Assembly (NCBI RefSeq): GCF_000196615.1
Contig: NC_014306.1
Location: 3,472,001 to 3,536,000, forward strand
Direction: 5' to 3'
DNA: 64,000 bases
Source of the DNA: Erwinia billingiae Eb661
GTDB lineage: Bacteria > Pseudomonadota > Gammaproteobacteria > Enterobacterales > Enterobacteriaceae
A program made the translations under genes and the position numbers. Positions 10,607-20,820 of the stretch are shown one piece after another. How positions within the stretch are numbered: the first letter of the stretch is position 1; each line of letters starts with the position of its first letter. The notes under the pieces are model-generated. The model ran no database searches. It was not told the origin of the DNA and was given only the letters and a program-made list of their open reading frames with translations.

Positions 10607-10678
10607 AGATTACCCTCGAAGATGATTTTTTATTATGTCAGTCGTGATGTTGTTAGCGCAGTTGGAACAGTTGTCTTT

Positions 10679-10694
10679 TGCAGATTTCATGCCA
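10679..10694 (-). promoter_or_regulatory. Sigma54 (-24/-12) promoter of hisJ
   Basis: On the minus strand TGGCATGAAATCTGCA has the invariant GG and GC pairs exactly ten bases apart and matches the YTGGCACGN4TTGCW consensus at nearly every fixed position. It is about 75 bp upstream of hisJ and points at it. Two NtrC-like sites lie at enhancer distance. Confidence 0.8.
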
Positions 10695-10813
10695 GTTTTG
10701 TGCTGCCCTGCCCCATTGCTGCGCAATCAGCGCGTTTCGCCTGTTGGCGGCGTAAACGCCTTGATTGTGGGGAAATATATAACAGGTTTGTACATTCGAG
10801 GTGGTAACAATGT

Positions 10814-10827
10814 TGCATTTTGGTGCA
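10814..10827. promoter_or_regulatory. NtrC-like enhancer site 1 upstream of hisJ
   Basis: TGCATTTTGGTGCA is a TGCA-TGGTGCA type dyad resembling NtrC enhancer sites, about 140 bp upstream of the -12 element. A related GTGCACTCAATGCAC dyad overlaps its right side. Confidence 0.55.
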
Positions 10828-10862
10828 CTCAATGCACGAAATGCGATTCAGCACCAATTAAA

Positions 10863-10877
10863 GCACCATGATGGTGC
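10863..10877. promoter_or_regulatory. NtrC enhancer site 2 upstream of hisJ
   Basis: GCACCATGATGGTGC is a perfect 5-5-5 dyad identical in form to the strong glnA NtrC sites (GCACC N5 GGTGC). It lies about 190 bp upstream of the sigma54 promoter, just past the ubiX stop codon. Confidence 0.75.
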
Positions 10878-10890
10878 ATAGCAGGCCGCT

Positions 10891-11460
10891 TTATGCACCC
10901 TGCCAGCGCGTAAACAGATCTTTATCGAGCGTGATCTCGAACTGGTCGAGCACGCGATTGACGGTCTGATCGACGATATCCATGATGCTTTCAGGACGAT
11001 GATAGAAGGCGGGGACCGGCGGCATAATGATCGCGCCAAGTTCGGCGGCGGTGGTCATCATCCGCAAATGGCCGACATGCAGTGGGGTTTCACGCACGCA
11101 CAGCACCAGCCGGCGGCGCTCTTTTAACACCACATCGGCGGCGCGGGTCAGCAGACCATCGGAGTAGCTGTGCACAATGCCCGAGAGGGTTTTCATTGAG
11201 CATGGCAGAATGGCCATACCGTCGGTTTTATAGGAACCGGATGAGATGCTGGCGGCAATGTCGCGCACGTCATGGACCACATCGGCCATCGCCTGCACGT
11301 CACGTACCGAATAATCACTTTCCAGTGCCAGCGTCTGGCGTGCAGCCGCGCTCATCACCAGATGGGTTTCCACCCCGCTGACCTGCTGCAAAATCTGCAG
11401 CGCACGGACGCCATAAATGACGCCGCTGGCACCTGAGATGCCAATAATAAGTCGTTTCAT
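10891..11460 (-). CDS. ubiX: Flavin prenyltransferase UbiX
   Basis: Joins dimethylallyl phosphate to reduced FMN to make prenyl-FMN, the cofactor of the UbiD decarboxylase in ubiquinone synthesis. The N-terminal flavin-binding GISGASGVIYG (residues 7-17) and the ILPCSMKTLSGI and KERRRLVLCVRETPLH segments are characteristic. 189 residues, normal length. It lies 109 bp downstream of purF, after the purF terminator. Confidence 0.95.
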   Translation of the reverse strand: MKRLIIGISGASGVIYGVRALQILQQVSGVETHLVMSAAARQTLALESDYSVRDVQAMADVVHDVRDIAASISSGSYKTDGMAILPCSMKTLSGIVHSYSDGLLTRAADVVLKERRRLVLCVRETPLHVGHLRMMTTAAELGAIIMPPVPAFYHRPESIMDIVDQTVNRVLDQFEITLDKDLFTRWQGA

Positions 11461-11509
11461 AAATATCCTGCGGGGGTAGCTAAAGACTGAAGTATGCCAT
11501 CTGCGACGC

Positions 11510-11544
11510 TAAAATAGAAATGGGCCGGAATCTCTTCCGGCCCA
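11510..11544 (-). terminator. Rho-independent terminator of purF
   Basis: Minus strand: GGGCCGGAA and TTCCGGCCC pair over a four-base loop and are followed by a T-rich ATTTCTATTTT tract. It lies 26 bp after the purF stop. Confidence 0.85.
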
Positions 11545-11569
11545 TCTGACCTGCCACACCATTCAGGGA

Positions 11570-13087
11570 TTAACCTTCGTTGTGCATTTCCAGGTTTTCC
11601 ACTTCGTTAACGCGCGCCATCGCTTTGGCATCATCGTTACGCAGCGACTGGAGATACTCCAGATATTGCTGATCGACATCTTTGGTCACGTAGATCCCGT
11701 TGAACACCGAGCACTCGAACTGCGCGATATCCGGGTTTTCTTCTTTGACCGCTTCGATCAGATCGTCCAGGTCCTGGAAGATCAGGCCATCAGCTCCAAT
11801 CAGCTGACGGATCTCTTCCACTTCACGGCCATGGGCAATCAGCTCCGTTGCGCTCGGCATATCAATGCCGTACACGTTCGGGAAACGGATTTCCGGTGCC
11901 GCGGAAGCCAGATAGACTTTCTTCGCACCCGCTTCACGGGCCATCTCGATGATCTGCTCACAGGTGGTGCCGCGAACAATGGAGTCATCGACCAGCAGCA
12001 CGTTTTTACCACGGAACTCAGCACGGTTCGCGTTCAGCTTGCGGCGAACCGCGCTGCGGCGCTGGTGCTGACCCGGCATGATAAAAGTACGGCCGACGTA
12101 GCGGTTTTTCACAAACCCCTGACGGTATGGCTTGTCCAGAATGCGGGCCATCTCCAGCGCGATATCGCAGGAGGTTTCCGGGATTGGGATGACCACGTCA
12201 ATGTCCAGGTCTTCCCACTCACGGGCGATTTTCTCACCCAGCTTGGTGCCCATGCGAACGCGGGCGCTGTAGACGGAAATTTTGTCCAGGAACGAGTCCG
12301 GGCGGGCAAAATAGACGTACTCAAACAGGCACGGATTGCATTTCGGGTTCTCTGCACACTGACGCGTGAACAGCTGACCTTTCTCGGTGACGTAAACCGC
12401 TTCGCCCGGCGCAACATCACGCAGGAATTCGAAGCCGAGCGTATCCAGCGCCACGCTTTCAGAGGCAACCATATACTCATGGCGACCGTCTTTCATGCCA
12501 CGCTTGCCAATCACCAACGGACGGATGCCGTTAGGATCGCGGAACGCAACCATGCCATGGCCGATGATCATCGACACGCAGGCATACGCGCCACGAACGT
12601 GCTGATGAACCGCTGCCACAGCGGCAAAAATGTTGTCTGCTTCCAGCGGGAAGTGCTGAAAACGATCCAGCTCCTGAGCAAAGATATTGAGCAGGATTTC
12701 AGAATCTGATGTGGTGTTAACGTGACGACGACCGCTTTCGAACAGCTGCTTACGCAGTTCGTGCGCGTTGGTCAGGTTACCGTTGTGCGCAAGCGTAATG
12801 CCGTAAGGCGAGTTCACGTAGAAAGGCTGCGCTTCGGAAGCACTGGAGCTTCCCGCAGTTGGGTAACGGACGTGACCGATGCCCATATTGCCTTGCATAC
12901 GCTGCATATGGCGGGCTTCAAATACATCGCTAACCAGGCCGTTTGCTTTACGCAGGCGGAAGCAATTCAATGCATCAATGGTTACGATGCCTGCGGCATC
13001 CTGCCCACGGTGCTGGAGCACCGTTAACGCGTCATAAATCGACTGGTTGACCGGCATAAATCCGGCGATCCCGACAATACCGCACAT
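11570..13087 (-). CDS. purF: Amidophosphoribosyltransferase PurF
   Basis: First committed step of purine synthesis: PRPP plus glutamine to phosphoribosylamine. The nucleophile is Cys2 ([10 protein letters not shown], Met removed). The N-terminal glutaminase domain is followed by the phosphoribosyltransferase domain with PRPP loop [13 protein letters not shown]. 505 residues, as in E. coli. It lies 36 bp behind cvpA, with which it forms the PurR-controlled operon. Confidence 0.97.
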   Translation of the reverse strand: MCGIVGIAGFMPVNQSIYDALTVLQHRGQDAAGIVTIDALNCFRLRKANGLVSDVFEARHMQRMQGNMGIGHVRYPTAGSSSASEAQPFYVNSPYGITLAHNGNLTNAHELRKQLFESGRRHVNTTSDSEILLNIFAQELDRFQHFPLEADNIFAAVAAVHQHVRGAYACVSMIIGHGMVAFRDPNGIRPLVIGKRGMKDGRHEYMVASESVALDTLGFEFLRDVAPGEAVYVTEKGQLFTRQCAENPKCNPCLFEYVYFARPDSFLDKISVYSARVRMGTKLGEKIAREWEDLDIDVVIPIPETSCDIALEMARILDKPYRQGFVKNRYVGRTFIMPGQHQRRSAVRRKLNANRAEFRGKNVLLVDDSIVRGTTCEQIIEMAREAGAKKVYLASAAPEIRFPNVYGIDMPSATELIAHGREVEEIRQLIGADGLIFQDLDDLIEAVKEENPDIAQFECSVFNGIYVTKDVDQQYLEYLQSLRNDDAKAMARVNEVENLEMHNEG

Positions 13088-13123
13088 GTGGTTATTTCCT
13101 CATAAGCCGCAACCCAGGTTCTA

Positions 13124-13609
13124 TTACCGGGGCAAAAAACTCGACGTGCTTTTCAGGTAGTCAAAAAACCACCTGATGATGTAACTGAACTGGGGAACCA
13201 GCTGAGACTGTTGCCAGTCCGGACTTTTGGAAAATCCGGTGAATGTATCGAGGAAAAACAGAATGGCTGAGACTATCAGCACGCCACGTAATGCCCCGAA
13301 ACAGACTCCCAACACTCTGTCGGTACCCGACAGGCCGGTTTTTTCAACCAGCGACCCAATAACGAAGTTGACGATAGCCCCAACTAACAGCGTGGCAACG
13401 AACAACACCGCAATGGCGATCCCATTTCGAACCAGTTCGTCTTCAAAACCGGTGAACCAGACCGCGAGGAAGGAGTAGTAATGACTGGCGACAAAAAATG
13501 CGCAACCCCAGGTGACGAGTGATAATGCTTCCCGAACGAACCCACGGATCAGGCTGACAAGAGCCGAAAAACTAATAACCGCAATAATGACGTAATCTAT
13601 CCAGACCAT
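13124..13609 (-). CDS. cvpA: CvpA family inner-membrane protein
   Basis: Four-helix membrane protein of 161 residues (IDYVIIAVISFSALVSLIRGF at the N-terminus), needed in E. coli for colicin V export/production and bile resistance; molecular role still unclear. First gene of cvpA-purF; a PurR box lies 57 bp upstream. Confidence 0.93.
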   Translation of the reverse strand: MVWIDYVIIAVISFSALVSLIRGFVREALSLVTWGCAFFVASHYYSFLAVWFTGFEDELVRNGIAIAVLFVATLLVGAIVNFVIGSLVEKTGLSGTDRVLGVCFGALRGVLIVSAILFFLDTFTGFSKSPDWQQSQLVPQFSYIIRWFFDYLKSTSSFLPR

Positions 13610-13665
13610 GAACTCTTCCAGCGACTGTGCCCCTGCATCCAGTTCGGGGCGAATTCTAACAGAAA

Positions 13666-13681
13666 AAGAAAACGTTTGCGT
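13666..13681. promoter_or_regulatory. PurR operator upstream of cvpA-purF
   Basis: Minus strand ACGCAAACGTTTTCTT matches the first twelve positions of the PurR palindrome ACGCAAACGTTTGCGT exactly. Same position as the known E. coli cvpA-purF operator. Confidence 0.8.
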
Positions 13682-13747
13682 AGGGTTTTCCTTTGCCAGT
13701 TTAATTAAAACAATTTGCTAAAAAAACCAGCAATCATGCGCGCTGGC

Positions 13748-13869
13748 GGCTATCCGACCTTGTCGGACAGCCCGGTACTGCAATCTTTTGATTTGCATCG
13801 GGTAAGCCGCCCAAAAGGCGGTTTTACCCGAGTGAAGCGCCTGGCCGAAAACGGCCGTTGGCAAGGCGC
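13748..13869. repeat. Three consecutive strong hairpins between dedD and cvpA
   Basis: Hairpin 1 (13748-13772): GGCT-TCCGAC/GTCGGA-AGCC with one mismatch and a 3-base loop. Hairpin 2 (13799-13830): outer GGGTAA/TTACCC, inner CCGCC/GGCGG, AAAA-type loop. Hairpin 3 (13837-13869): outer GCGCC/GGCGC, inner GGCCG/CGGCC, AAAA loop. This resembles a REP/BIME-like extragenic cluster. None has a clear T-run, though hairpin 2 has TTTT inside its 3' arm. Confidence 0.7.
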
Positions 13870-13900
13870 AGACTCTTACAGTAATAGCGACAGGCTAACG

Positions 13901-14617
13901 TTAGCGAGCGCTATATGGTTTCACCACGCCGCCCAATCCTGAGATGCCTTTCAGCTCTGAGATTGATGCCTGCATTTTCGCTTTCGACGCGTCCGGCCCG
14001 ACATAAATACGGGTGATTTCGCCCTGAACCGGCGTGGAAGGCACGGTAAAGGCGCGATAACCGGAAAGACGCAGCTGGGCGACAACCTGGTTCACCTTGC
14101 TGGCATTCTTCAGTGCGCCGAGCTGGACGACGTAAGCCTGACCGGTTGGTGCGCTCTCCGGCTCAGCGGCCTGAGGTGCAGGTTCTGGCTTCGGTTCGGC
14201 CTTCGGCTGCGCTTTCGGTTTCTCAACCGTTTTTTCAACCGGCTTCGGCTTCGGTTTTTCCACCGGCTTCGGCTGCTGTACCGGCTTAGACTCGACCATC
14301 GGCGGCGGGGAAATCACGCTGGGCTTATTGGCGGATTTTGGCGCGGTTGAGCCACTTTCAGCCTGCGAGGTATTGCCCGGCGTTTTGCCTTCCACCGCCG
14401 TGGCTGCACCTTCTGGCGGCTGCGAAGGTAAAGACTGCGTTACCGGAGGAACCAGATCGTTCTCCTGCTGGTCGCCCGGTTTAGGCACCAGCGGGATCGC
14501 GGCAAACTCTTCTTTATAGTGCTTCTTCTTGCCGTCGAGCAGGCCTGGCAGAATGATGACACCCAGTGCAACTATTATGACGGTCCCGACTAAACGGTTC
14601 TGAAACTTACTGGCCAC
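13901..14617 (-). CDS. dedD: Cell-division SPOR protein DedD
   Basis: Bitopic inner-membrane protein binding denuded septal peptidoglycan. One membrane helix near residues 10-27 (VGTVIIVALGVIILPGLL), a long linker with Lys-Pro-Glu repeats (PKPVEKPKPKPVEKTVEKPK), and a C-terminal SPOR domain beginning QAYVVQLGALKNASKVNQVV. Start is GTG 14617 (MASKFQNRLVG, identical in phase to E. coli), 11 bp inside folC. 238 residues against 220 in E. coli, the excess lying in the linker. Confidence 0.92.
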   Translation of the reverse strand: MASKFQNRLVGTVIIVALGVIILPGLLDGKKKHYKEEFAAIPLVPKPGDQQENDLVPPVTQSLPSQPPEGAATAVEGKTPGNTSQAESGSTAPKSANKPSVISPPPMVESKPVQQPKPVEKPKPKPVEKTVEKPKAQPKAEPKPEPAPQAAEPESAPTGQAYVVQLGALKNASKVNQVVAQLRLSGYRAFTVPSTPVQGEITRIYVGPDASKAKMQASISELKGISGLGGVVKPYSAR

Positions 14618-15869
14618 TGCCGTTCTCCGTTTCCCTCGTTTCCATAACCTGTGCCACGGTGTGGAACGATCCGCACACCAGCACAATATCCTGCGCTTCA
14701 GCCTGTTGCAGCGCCTGGCGATAAGCATCGGCCACGCTGGTAAAGGTCTGCGCTGTCGGCAAATGGGCCTTCAGCTGTTCAGCGCTGGCACCGCGCGGGC
14801 CGTCCAGCGGCGCGCAATACCAGTAATCCACTTCAGGTTGCAGACAGGCCAGCGTACCGGCAATGTCTTTGTCATGCAGCATACCGACCACCGCGTGAAC
14901 CTTGCCGCTTTTTGGCAGTTCACTGAGTCGACCCGCCAGATAGCTGGCCGCATGCGGATTGTGCGCCACGTCCAGGATCACCCTCGGTGACTCGGCGACC
15001 GTCTGAAAACGGCCGGGCAGAATCGCCTTGTCCAGCCATTGGTAGATGATTGCATCATCCACCTGCAGCGAGGAACAGCGCAGCGCAGCCAGCGCGGTGG
15101 CAGCATTAGGCATCGGCACCTGCGGCAGAGGCAGTGCGCTTAGCGTGCCCTGCGCATCGGTAAACGACCAGCTGCCCTCTTCCACGGTGTAAGACCAGTC
15201 ACGACCGCGCTTCACCAGCTGCGCGCCGAGGCTATCGGCTACTTCGGCGATGGTGTACGGCATATCAGGTTCACCGACCACCGCAGGCTTACCGCCACGG
15301 AAGACGCCGGCTTTCTCGCGACCGATGCTTTCACGATCCGGACCCAGCCAGTCGGTGTGATCCAGCGCGATACTGGTCACCACCGCGACGTCGGCATCGA
15401 CGATATTGGTGGCATCCAGACGACCGCCCAACCCGACTTCCAGGATCACCACATCCAGCTTAGCGCGTTTAAACAGCCACAAAGCGGAGAGCGTCCCGAA
15501 TTCAAAGTAGGTCAGTGAAGTGTCGCCCCGTCCGGCGTCAATATCCGCAAACGACGCGGTGTGATCGGCTTCGGGCAGCTCTTCGCCCTGAATGCGCACC
15601 CGTTCGGTATAGCGCAGCAGATGCGGGGAGCTGAACACGCCGACGCGATAGCCTGCGGCCATCAGCAGCGTTTCAAGGGTTCGACAGGTGGTGCCTTTGC
15701 CGTTGGTCCCGGCGACGGTGAAAACCACGGGAGCAGGCGTTAACAGGTCGAGCGACGTAGCCACGCGATGGACGCGTGTCAGCCCGAGTTCGATAGCTTG
15801 AGTATGGAGATTCTCAAGATAATGAAGCCACGTGACCAAAGGTGACGTGGCTTGAGGAAGATTATCCAT
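14607..15869 (-). CDS. folC: Dihydrofolate synthase/folylpolyglutamate synthase FolC
   Basis: Adds glutamate to dihydropteroate and then to folates, using ATP. The Mur-ligase-type P-loop is VAGTNGKGTT (residues 52-61); DVVILEVGLGGRLDATN and ILDVAHNPHAA are the other ligase signatures. 420 residues. It follows accD after a terminator-like hairpin and overlaps dedD by 11 bp. Confidence 0.96.
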   Translation of the reverse strand: MDNLPQATSPLVTWLHYLENLHTQAIELGLTRVHRVATSLDLLTPAPVVFTVAGTNGKGTTCRTLETLLMAAGYRVGVFSSPHLLRYTERVRIQGEELPEADHTASFADIDAGRGDTSLTYFEFGTLSALWLFKRAKLDVVILEVGLGGRLDATNIVDADVAVVTSIALDHTDWLGPDRESIGREKAGVFRGGKPAVVGEPDMPYTIAEVADSLGAQLVKRGRDWSYTVEEGSWSFTDAQGTLSALPLPQVPMPNAATALAALRCSSLQVDDAIIYQWLDKAILPGRFQTVAESPRVILDVAHNPHAASYLAGRLSELPKSGKVHAVVGMLHDKDIAGTLACLQPEVDYWYCAPLDGPRGASAEQLKAHLPTAQTFTSVADAYRQALQQAEAQDIVLVCGSFHTVAQVMETRETENGSGQ

Positions 15870-15901
15870 TTGTCCCGTTCACAACGTTACGGTTCATTGG
15901 T

Positions 15902-15923
15902 AAAAGGGGCTGTGCGCCCCTTT
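15902..15923 (-). terminator. Terminator-like hairpin after accD
   Basis: Minus strand AAAGGGGC and GCCCCTTTT pair around a GCACA loop; the 3' arm ends in TTTT. It lies between accD and folC and would limit read-through. Confidence 0.7.
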
Positions 15924-15933
15924 CAATCGTTGA

Positions 15934-16851
15934 TCAGGCCTCATGGCCCTGCGACGCGTCTTCGTCCTGGACCGCTTCTTTATGCGTATCTTCCACTGGC
16001 GCAGGGATATTCATCATCTTCGCCAGAATGCTGGCCAGCTTGAAGCGCATCACCGGACGGCGAACGATCATATCGATAGCGCCCTTCTCGATCAGGAACT
16101 CACTGCGCTGGAAGCCTGGTGGCAGTTTCTCACGCACGGTCTGTTCGATAACGCGTGGACCGGCAAAGCCGATCAGCGCTTTAGGTTCAGCAATGTTCAG
16201 ATCGCCCAGCATCGCGAAACTGGCAGACACGCCACCCATGGTGGGGTCAGTCAGTACCGAAATATACGGCAGACCGCGTTCCTGCATCTTCGCCAGCGCG
16301 GCGCTGGTTTTTGCCATCTGCATCAGCGACATCAGCGCTTCCTGCATACGGGCACCGCCGGAAGCGGAGAAGCAGATCATCGGGCAGTTGTCTTCCAGCG
16401 CCTGTTCCACCGCACGAACGAAACGCGCGCCAACAACAGAACCCATTGAGCCGCCCATAAAGGAGAACTCAAACGCAGCAGCCACGACCGGCATGCCGTG
16501 CAACGTCCCTTTCATCACGATCAGCGCGTCTTTTTCGTTGGTCTCTTTCTGAGCCGCAACCAGACGATCTTTGTATTTCTTGGAGTCTTTGAACTTGAGC
16601 AGATCTTTCGGCTCCAGTTCGCTGCCCAGCTCTGTCATTGAGCCTTCGTCCAGCACGCTGTGCAGGCGGTCGCGACCATGCATACGCATGTGGTGATCGC
16701 ATTTCGGGCAAACTTCCAGATTACGTTCCAGCTCGGCGCGGTACAGGACCTGGCCGCAGCTGTCGCATTTGGTCCAGACCCCTTCAGGAATACTGGCTTT
16801 ACGCGATGGAGTAGTGGTGCTTTTATTGAGAATTCGTTCAATCCAGCTCAT
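15934..16851 (-). CDS. accD: Acetyl-CoA carboxylase carboxyltransferase subunit beta
   Basis: With AccA transfers carboxyl from biotin to acetyl-CoA, giving malonyl-CoA for fatty acid synthesis. A four-cysteine zinc ribbon sits at C29, C32, C48 and C51; the crotonase-like core follows ([20 protein letters not shown]). 305 residues, one more than E. coli. Confidence 0.97.
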   Translation of the reverse strand: MSWIERILNKSTTTPSRKASIPEGVWTKCDSCGQVLYRAELERNLEVCPKCDHHMRMHGRDRLHSVLDEGSMTELGSELEPKDLLKFKDSKKYKDRLVAAQKETNEKDALIVMKGTLHGMPVVAAAFEFSFMGGSMGSVVGARFVRAVEQALEDNCPMICFSASGGARMQEALMSLMQMAKTSAALAKMQERGLPYISVLTDPTMGGVSASFAMLGDLNIAEPKALIGFAGPRVIEQTVREKLPPGFQRSEFLIEKGAIDMIVRRPVMRFKLASILAKMMNIPAPVEDTHKEAVQDEDASQGHEA

Positions 16852-16997
16852 TGATGACCTTTCTGTTTGAACCTGGTGAAACCAGTTTTCTTTTTTCCAC
16901 GCCGCAGGCAGCGCAGACCATAATGTCGCTCATTAAACCATAACCGCCCGATGCTGTGGATAAAAATCTGGTATCCGGGCGGCAGTTTAGCGATGTA

Positions 16998-17660
16998 TTA
17001 CTGCGATTTTTGCTGCTTTGCGGCCCGACGGTGACGCCAGACTTCAATCACACCCGGCAGAATCGACAGGACGATTATTGCCACGATCAGCAGCTTCAGA
17101 TTCTCCTGCACAACCGGCAAATCACCAAACAGGTAACCCGCGTAGGAGAATAGCAGCACCCAGAGCAACCCACCCGAGATGTTATACAGGGCAAAGTGGC
17201 GATAGGACATTTTTCCCATACCGGCGACGAACGGCGCAAATGTCCGGACGATCGGCACGAAGCGCGCAAGAATAATCGTTTTCCCGCCGTGACGCTCGTA
17301 AAATTGATGGGTTTTATCGAGGTGGCTACGACGGAAGATTTTCGAGTTCGGGTTACTGAACAATTTATCGCCAAACAACCGGCCAATGGTGTAGTTCACC
17401 GCATCGCCGACGATAGCCGCCACGGCCATCAGCGCCACCATCACATGGATATTCAGATCGTTGGTCGGTAACGCCGCCAGTGCACCGGCGACAAACAGCA
17501 GCGAATCCCCAGGCAGGAATGGGGTCACCACCAGTCCGGTTTCACAGAACAGGATCAGGAACAAAATGGCATACACCCACATGCCGTACTGCGCCACCAG
17601 CTCCGCCAGATGGACATCAATATGCAGGATAAAGTCGACTACAAAACGAATCAGTTCCAT
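16998..17660 (-). CDS. dedA: DedA family membrane protein
   Basis: Inner-membrane protein of the DedA/VTT superfamily, which includes undecaprenyl-phosphate and phospholipid translocases. Seen are [29 protein letters not shown] and the re-entrant-loop segment [18 protein letters not shown] with the conserved Arg. 220 residues. Between truA and accD as in E. coli. Confidence 0.95.
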   Translation of the reverse strand: MELIRFVVDFILHIDVHLAELVAQYGMWVYAILFLILFCETGLVVTPFLPGDSLLFVAGALAALPTNDLNIHVMVALMAVAAIVGDAVNYTIGRLFGDKLFSNPNSKIFRRSHLDKTHQFYERHGGKTIILARFVPIVRTFAPFVAGMGKMSYRHFALYNISGGLLWVLLFSYAGYLFGDLPVVQENLKLLIVAIIVLSILPGVIEVWRHRRAAKQQKSQ

Positions 17661-17690
17661 ACACCTTTCCTTAATTCGTAAGGCTTAAAA

Positions 17691-18506
17691 TTAATCCTCG
17701 AGGAACAACGGTCCCATCGGCGGACGTGGTAATTCAAAATGGTCAGGATAATCGACTGACACCAGGTACAGTCCTTCAGCCCGTGCAGTCGCCGCCGCCA
17801 GCGTGCGATCTTTCGCTGCCAACAGCTCTGCTATCCAGCTTTCCTGCTGATTACCACAGCCTACTTCCATCAGGCTTCCGACAATATTGCGCACCATATG
17901 GTGGACAAAGGCGTTGGCTTTAATGTCCACGATCACGTAAGCGCCAAAGCGGCTGACGTTCAGGTGGAACACTCTGCGCCACGGCGTGCGGGACTGACAC
18001 TGCACGGCGCGGAATGAGGTGAAATCATTTTCGCCCAACAGGCTCTGCCCGGCTCGCTGCATCCTTTCCACATCCAGAGGATGGTAAAAGTGCGTCACGC
18101 CGCCATGCAGAATGGCCGGACGCAAACGGCGGTTATAGATGACGTAACGGTAACGGCGTGCAGTGGCGCTGAAGCGGGCATGAAAATCGTCGCTGACCGG
18201 TTTTACCCAGCGCACCGCGATATCATCGGGCAAATTTGCATTCACCCCCAGCGTCCAGGCGGCATCTTTACGCAGCGAGGTGGTTTCAAAATGCACCACC
18301 TGACCGGTGCCGTGCACGCCCGCATCGGTGCGGCCGGCGCAAAAAACGCTGACCGGATGGTCTGCCACTTTCGACAGCGCCTTTTCCAGCTTTTCCTGCA
18401 CGCTGCGGACTTCCTGCTGCCGCTGCCAGCCATAATAGTGGCTCCCGTCATATTCAATGCCGAGCGCCAGCTTATGCGTTTGCTCCGGCAAGGCTGCTTC
18501 TGACAT
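17691..18506 (-). CDS. truA: tRNA pseudouridine(38-40) synthase TruA
   Basis: Converts uridines 38-40 of the anticodon stem to pseudouridine. Catalytic Asp is D61 in [11 protein letters not shown]. 271 residues. Its ATG shares one base with the usg TGA (TGATG), so translation is coupled to usg. Confidence 0.96.
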   Translation of the reverse strand: MSEAALPEQTHKLALGIEYDGSHYYGWQRQQEVRSVQEKLEKALSKVADHPVSVFCAGRTDAGVHGTGQVVHFETTSLRKDAAWTLGVNANLPDDIAVRWVKPVSDDFHARFSATARRYRYVIYNRRLRPAILHGGVTHFYHPLDVERMQRAGQSLLGENDFTSFRAVQCQSRTPWRRVFHLNVSRFGAYVIVDIKANAFVHHMVRNIVGSLMEVGCGNQQESWIAELLAAKDRTLAAATARAEGLYLVSVDYPDHFELPRPPMGPLFLED

Positions 18507-19516
18507 CAGTACATATACTCCTGAACCAGTTTCTCGGCCGTTTTCACCGCCATCAACGCGCCGCCGAAACGGACGTTGTCAGACACAGACCAGAACTGCA
18601 GCATTTCCGGCACGCCGTAATCGTTACGCACGCAGCCGATGCTCAGGTGATCGTTGCCGGAGGCATCGCCAACCTGAGTCGGGTAATCCGTTTCGTCAGA
18701 CAGCGCGATATCTTCCGCCTGAAGCAGCACTTCGCGCGCCTCTTCCGCTGACATCGGACGCAGGTTTTCCAGATGGATAATCTGCGCGTTACCGTAGAAC
18801 ACCGGTGCCTGTACGGTAGAAACCGAGACCGGCAATCCTTCGTCCTGCAGCACTTTGCGCAACTGATCCACCAGGCGACGCTCCTGCACCACGCTACCTT
18901 CCGCATCTGGCAGTAACGGCAACATGTTAAAGGCCAGCTGACGATCGAAGAAACCGGCTTCGACCGGCAGGCCGTTCAGCAGTCGGGCACTTTCACTGGC
19001 CAGGGAATCGACCGCGGCTTTGCCGTGTGCCGAGGCGGCAATCAGGCTGGTGACCTGAATGCGGCTTAAACCCGCCTGATCGACCAGCGGTTTGATGGCG
19101 CACAGCAGTTGGCTGGTCACGCTGTCCGCAACGCTGATGATATTGCGATTGCGGTAATCGCCGAGTACCTGCGGATTGACATCGGGCACCACCAGCGGCA
19201 CATCCGGCTCCAGCGCGAACAGGTCGCTGCTGTCAATCACCAGGCAACCCGAGTTGGCCGCTTCTTCCGCATAGGTTGCGGAAGCTTCGCGTCCGGCGAC
19301 AAAAAACGCCAGCTGCACCTGCGACCAGTCAAAATCTTTCGCATCCGTCACCAGCACGGATTTGCCATCAAAACGCAGGGTTTCGCCCGCGCTGCGTTCG
19401 CTGGCCAGCAAATGCAGTTCACCAACCGGGAACTGGCGTTCCGCCAGCAGTTCCAGTAAAGCTCGCCCTACTGCGCCTGTAGCGCCCAATAGCGCAATGT
19501 TCCAGCCGTCAGACAT
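18506..19516 (-). CDS. usg: Usg, aspartate-semialdehyde dehydrogenase-like protein
   Basis: Homologue of aspartate-semialdehyde dehydrogenase with an N-terminal [14 protein letters not shown] nucleotide motif. At the position where the true enzyme has the nucleophile cysteine (NCTT-like), this protein reads SVADSVTSQ, so the dehydrogenase reaction is unlikely. Function unknown. 336 residues; between pdxB and truA as in E. coli. Confidence 0.92.
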   Translation of the reverse strand: MSDGWNIALLGATGAVGRALLELLAERQFPVGELHLLASERSAGETLRFDGKSVLVTDAKDFDWSQVQLAFFVAGREASATYAEEAANSGCLVIDSSDLFALEPDVPLVVPDVNPQVLGDYRNRNIISVADSVTSQLLCAIKPLVDQAGLSRIQVTSLIAASAHGKAAVDSLASESARLLNGLPVEAGFFDRQLAFNMLPLLPDAEGSVVQERRLVDQLRKVLQDEGLPVSVSTVQAPVFYGNAQIIHLENLRPMSAEEAREVLLQAEDIALSDETDYPTQVGDASGNDHLSIGCVRNDYGVPEMLQFWSVSDNVRFGGALMAVKTAEKLVQEYMY

Positions 19517-19539
19517 GTTGGTTAACTCCAGAAATGAAA

Positions 19540-19568
19540 CAAAAAGAGAAGGCGGTGTTCACACCGCC
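19540..19568 (-). terminator. Rho-independent terminator of pdxB
   Basis: Minus strand: GGCGGTGT and ACACCGCC pair tightly around a 2-base loop and are followed by TTCTCTTTTTG. It lies between pdxB and usg. Confidence 0.8.
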
Positions 19569-19605
19569 CGCAGAATAAGACTATGGACTAAGGCTTATCC
19601 TAACC

Positions 19606-20742
19606 TTAGGTTGCCGGCTGAAAAACGGCGTTGAATCCGAGTTTTTTCAGCAACGCCGCGACCGGCTCCACGTCGCACTGCACCTGCAGTGACGACCATT
19701 CGCGACGTTCCAGATAATTCTTACGCAGGCGATCAAATTCGCCTGGGATTGCGGCCACGGCTCGCAGCGGCGCATCATCGCGGCGCACATCATACACCAG
19801 ATGCACCAGTCTTTTTAGCGTTGGCTGATCCAGCTCGCCATGCAGGGTGATCTGGCCAAACTCAGGGGCCGGCAACAGCGTGTCCAGCGCCACCTGTTGG
19901 GGCTTGCCGAGGAACGCCGTCCAGGCTTCAAATACCTGCGTGGTGCCGCGCGCCTTGCCTTCCAGCGTATAGCCAGCAATGTGCGCGGTGGCGATGTCCA
20001 CTTTAGCCAGCAGCGGCAGAGACAGCTCGGGTTCCGGCTCCCAGACGTCAAGGATTACGCTCAGATCGTCACGCTGTTCCAGCACCTTCAGCAGCGCGGC
20101 GTTATCAACAACCGGGCCACGACAGGCGTTGATCAGAATGCTGCCCGGCTTCAGCGCCTTCAGCAGCGCTTCGTCAGCAAGGTGCAGCGTTTTATAGTCA
20201 CCCTGCTTATACAGCGGCGTATGGAAAGTCAGGATATCGGCGTCGGCCACCAGCGTGGAGAGCGGCAGAAACTCGCCGTCATCACCGCGATCGGCACGCG
20301 GCGGATCGCACAGCAGGGTTTTGATCCCCAGCGCTTCAAGGCGAGCCTGCAAACGGCCTCCCACGTTACCCACGCCGACGATACCGACCGTGCGGTCCTT
20401 CAACAGGAAGCCGTCACGCTCAGCCAACAACAGCAGAGAAGAGAACACGTATTCCACCACGGCAATCGCATTGCAGCCAGGCGCCGCAGAGAAGGCAATA
20501 CCCTGCTCCTGCAGAAACGCCTCATCAATATGATCCGTACCGGCGGTGGCGGTACCGACAAATTTCACCGGTTTGCCGCTCAGCAGTTCCGCGTTCACTT
20601 TGGTGACGGAACGCACCATCAAACCATCCGCATCGTCCAGCTCGGCCTGCGGCACAGGACGGCCCGGCACGGCAACCACGGTTCCGGTGCGGCTGAACAG
20701 CTCGCGGGCGTAAGGCATATTTTCATCAACGAGGATTTTCAC
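19606..20742 (-). CDS. pdxB: Erythronate-4-phosphate dehydrogenase PdxB
   Basis: Second step of pyridoxal phosphate synthesis: oxidises 4-phosphoerythronate. D-2-hydroxyacid dehydrogenase fold with NAD motif [25 protein letters not shown] and the His-containing [13 protein letters not shown]. 378 residues, with the PdxB-specific C-terminal dimerisation domain. Confidence 0.96.
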   Translation of the reverse strand: MKILVDENMPYARELFSRTGTVVAVPGRPVPQAELDDADGLMVRSVTKVNAELLSGKPVKFVGTATAGTDHIDEAFLQEQGIAFSAAPGCNAIAVVEYVFSSLLLLAERDGFLLKDRTVGIVGVGNVGGRLQARLEALGIKTLLCDPPRADRGDDGEFLPLSTLVADADILTFHTPLYKQGDYKTLHLADEALLKALKPGSILINACRGPVVDNAALLKVLEQRDDLSVILDVWEPEPELSLPLLAKVDIATAHIAGYTLEGKARGTTQVFEAWTAFLGKPQQVALDTLLPAPEFGQITLHGELDQPTLKRLVHLVYDVRRDDAPLRAVAAIPGEFDRLRKNYLERREWSSLQVQCDVEPVAALLKKLGFNAVFQPAT

Positions 20743-20820
20743 TATCGTGTTCCTGCTTGGGTCGGGTGGGGCAATATTCTGCCATAAACCCGCGGGCCGG
20801 ATAACCCTCAGGTGCGGTGA

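Noticed and set aside
11582..12709. 375-codon open frame antisense to purF
   Set aside because: purF is unambiguous; the antisense protein shows no family feature and no ribosome site.
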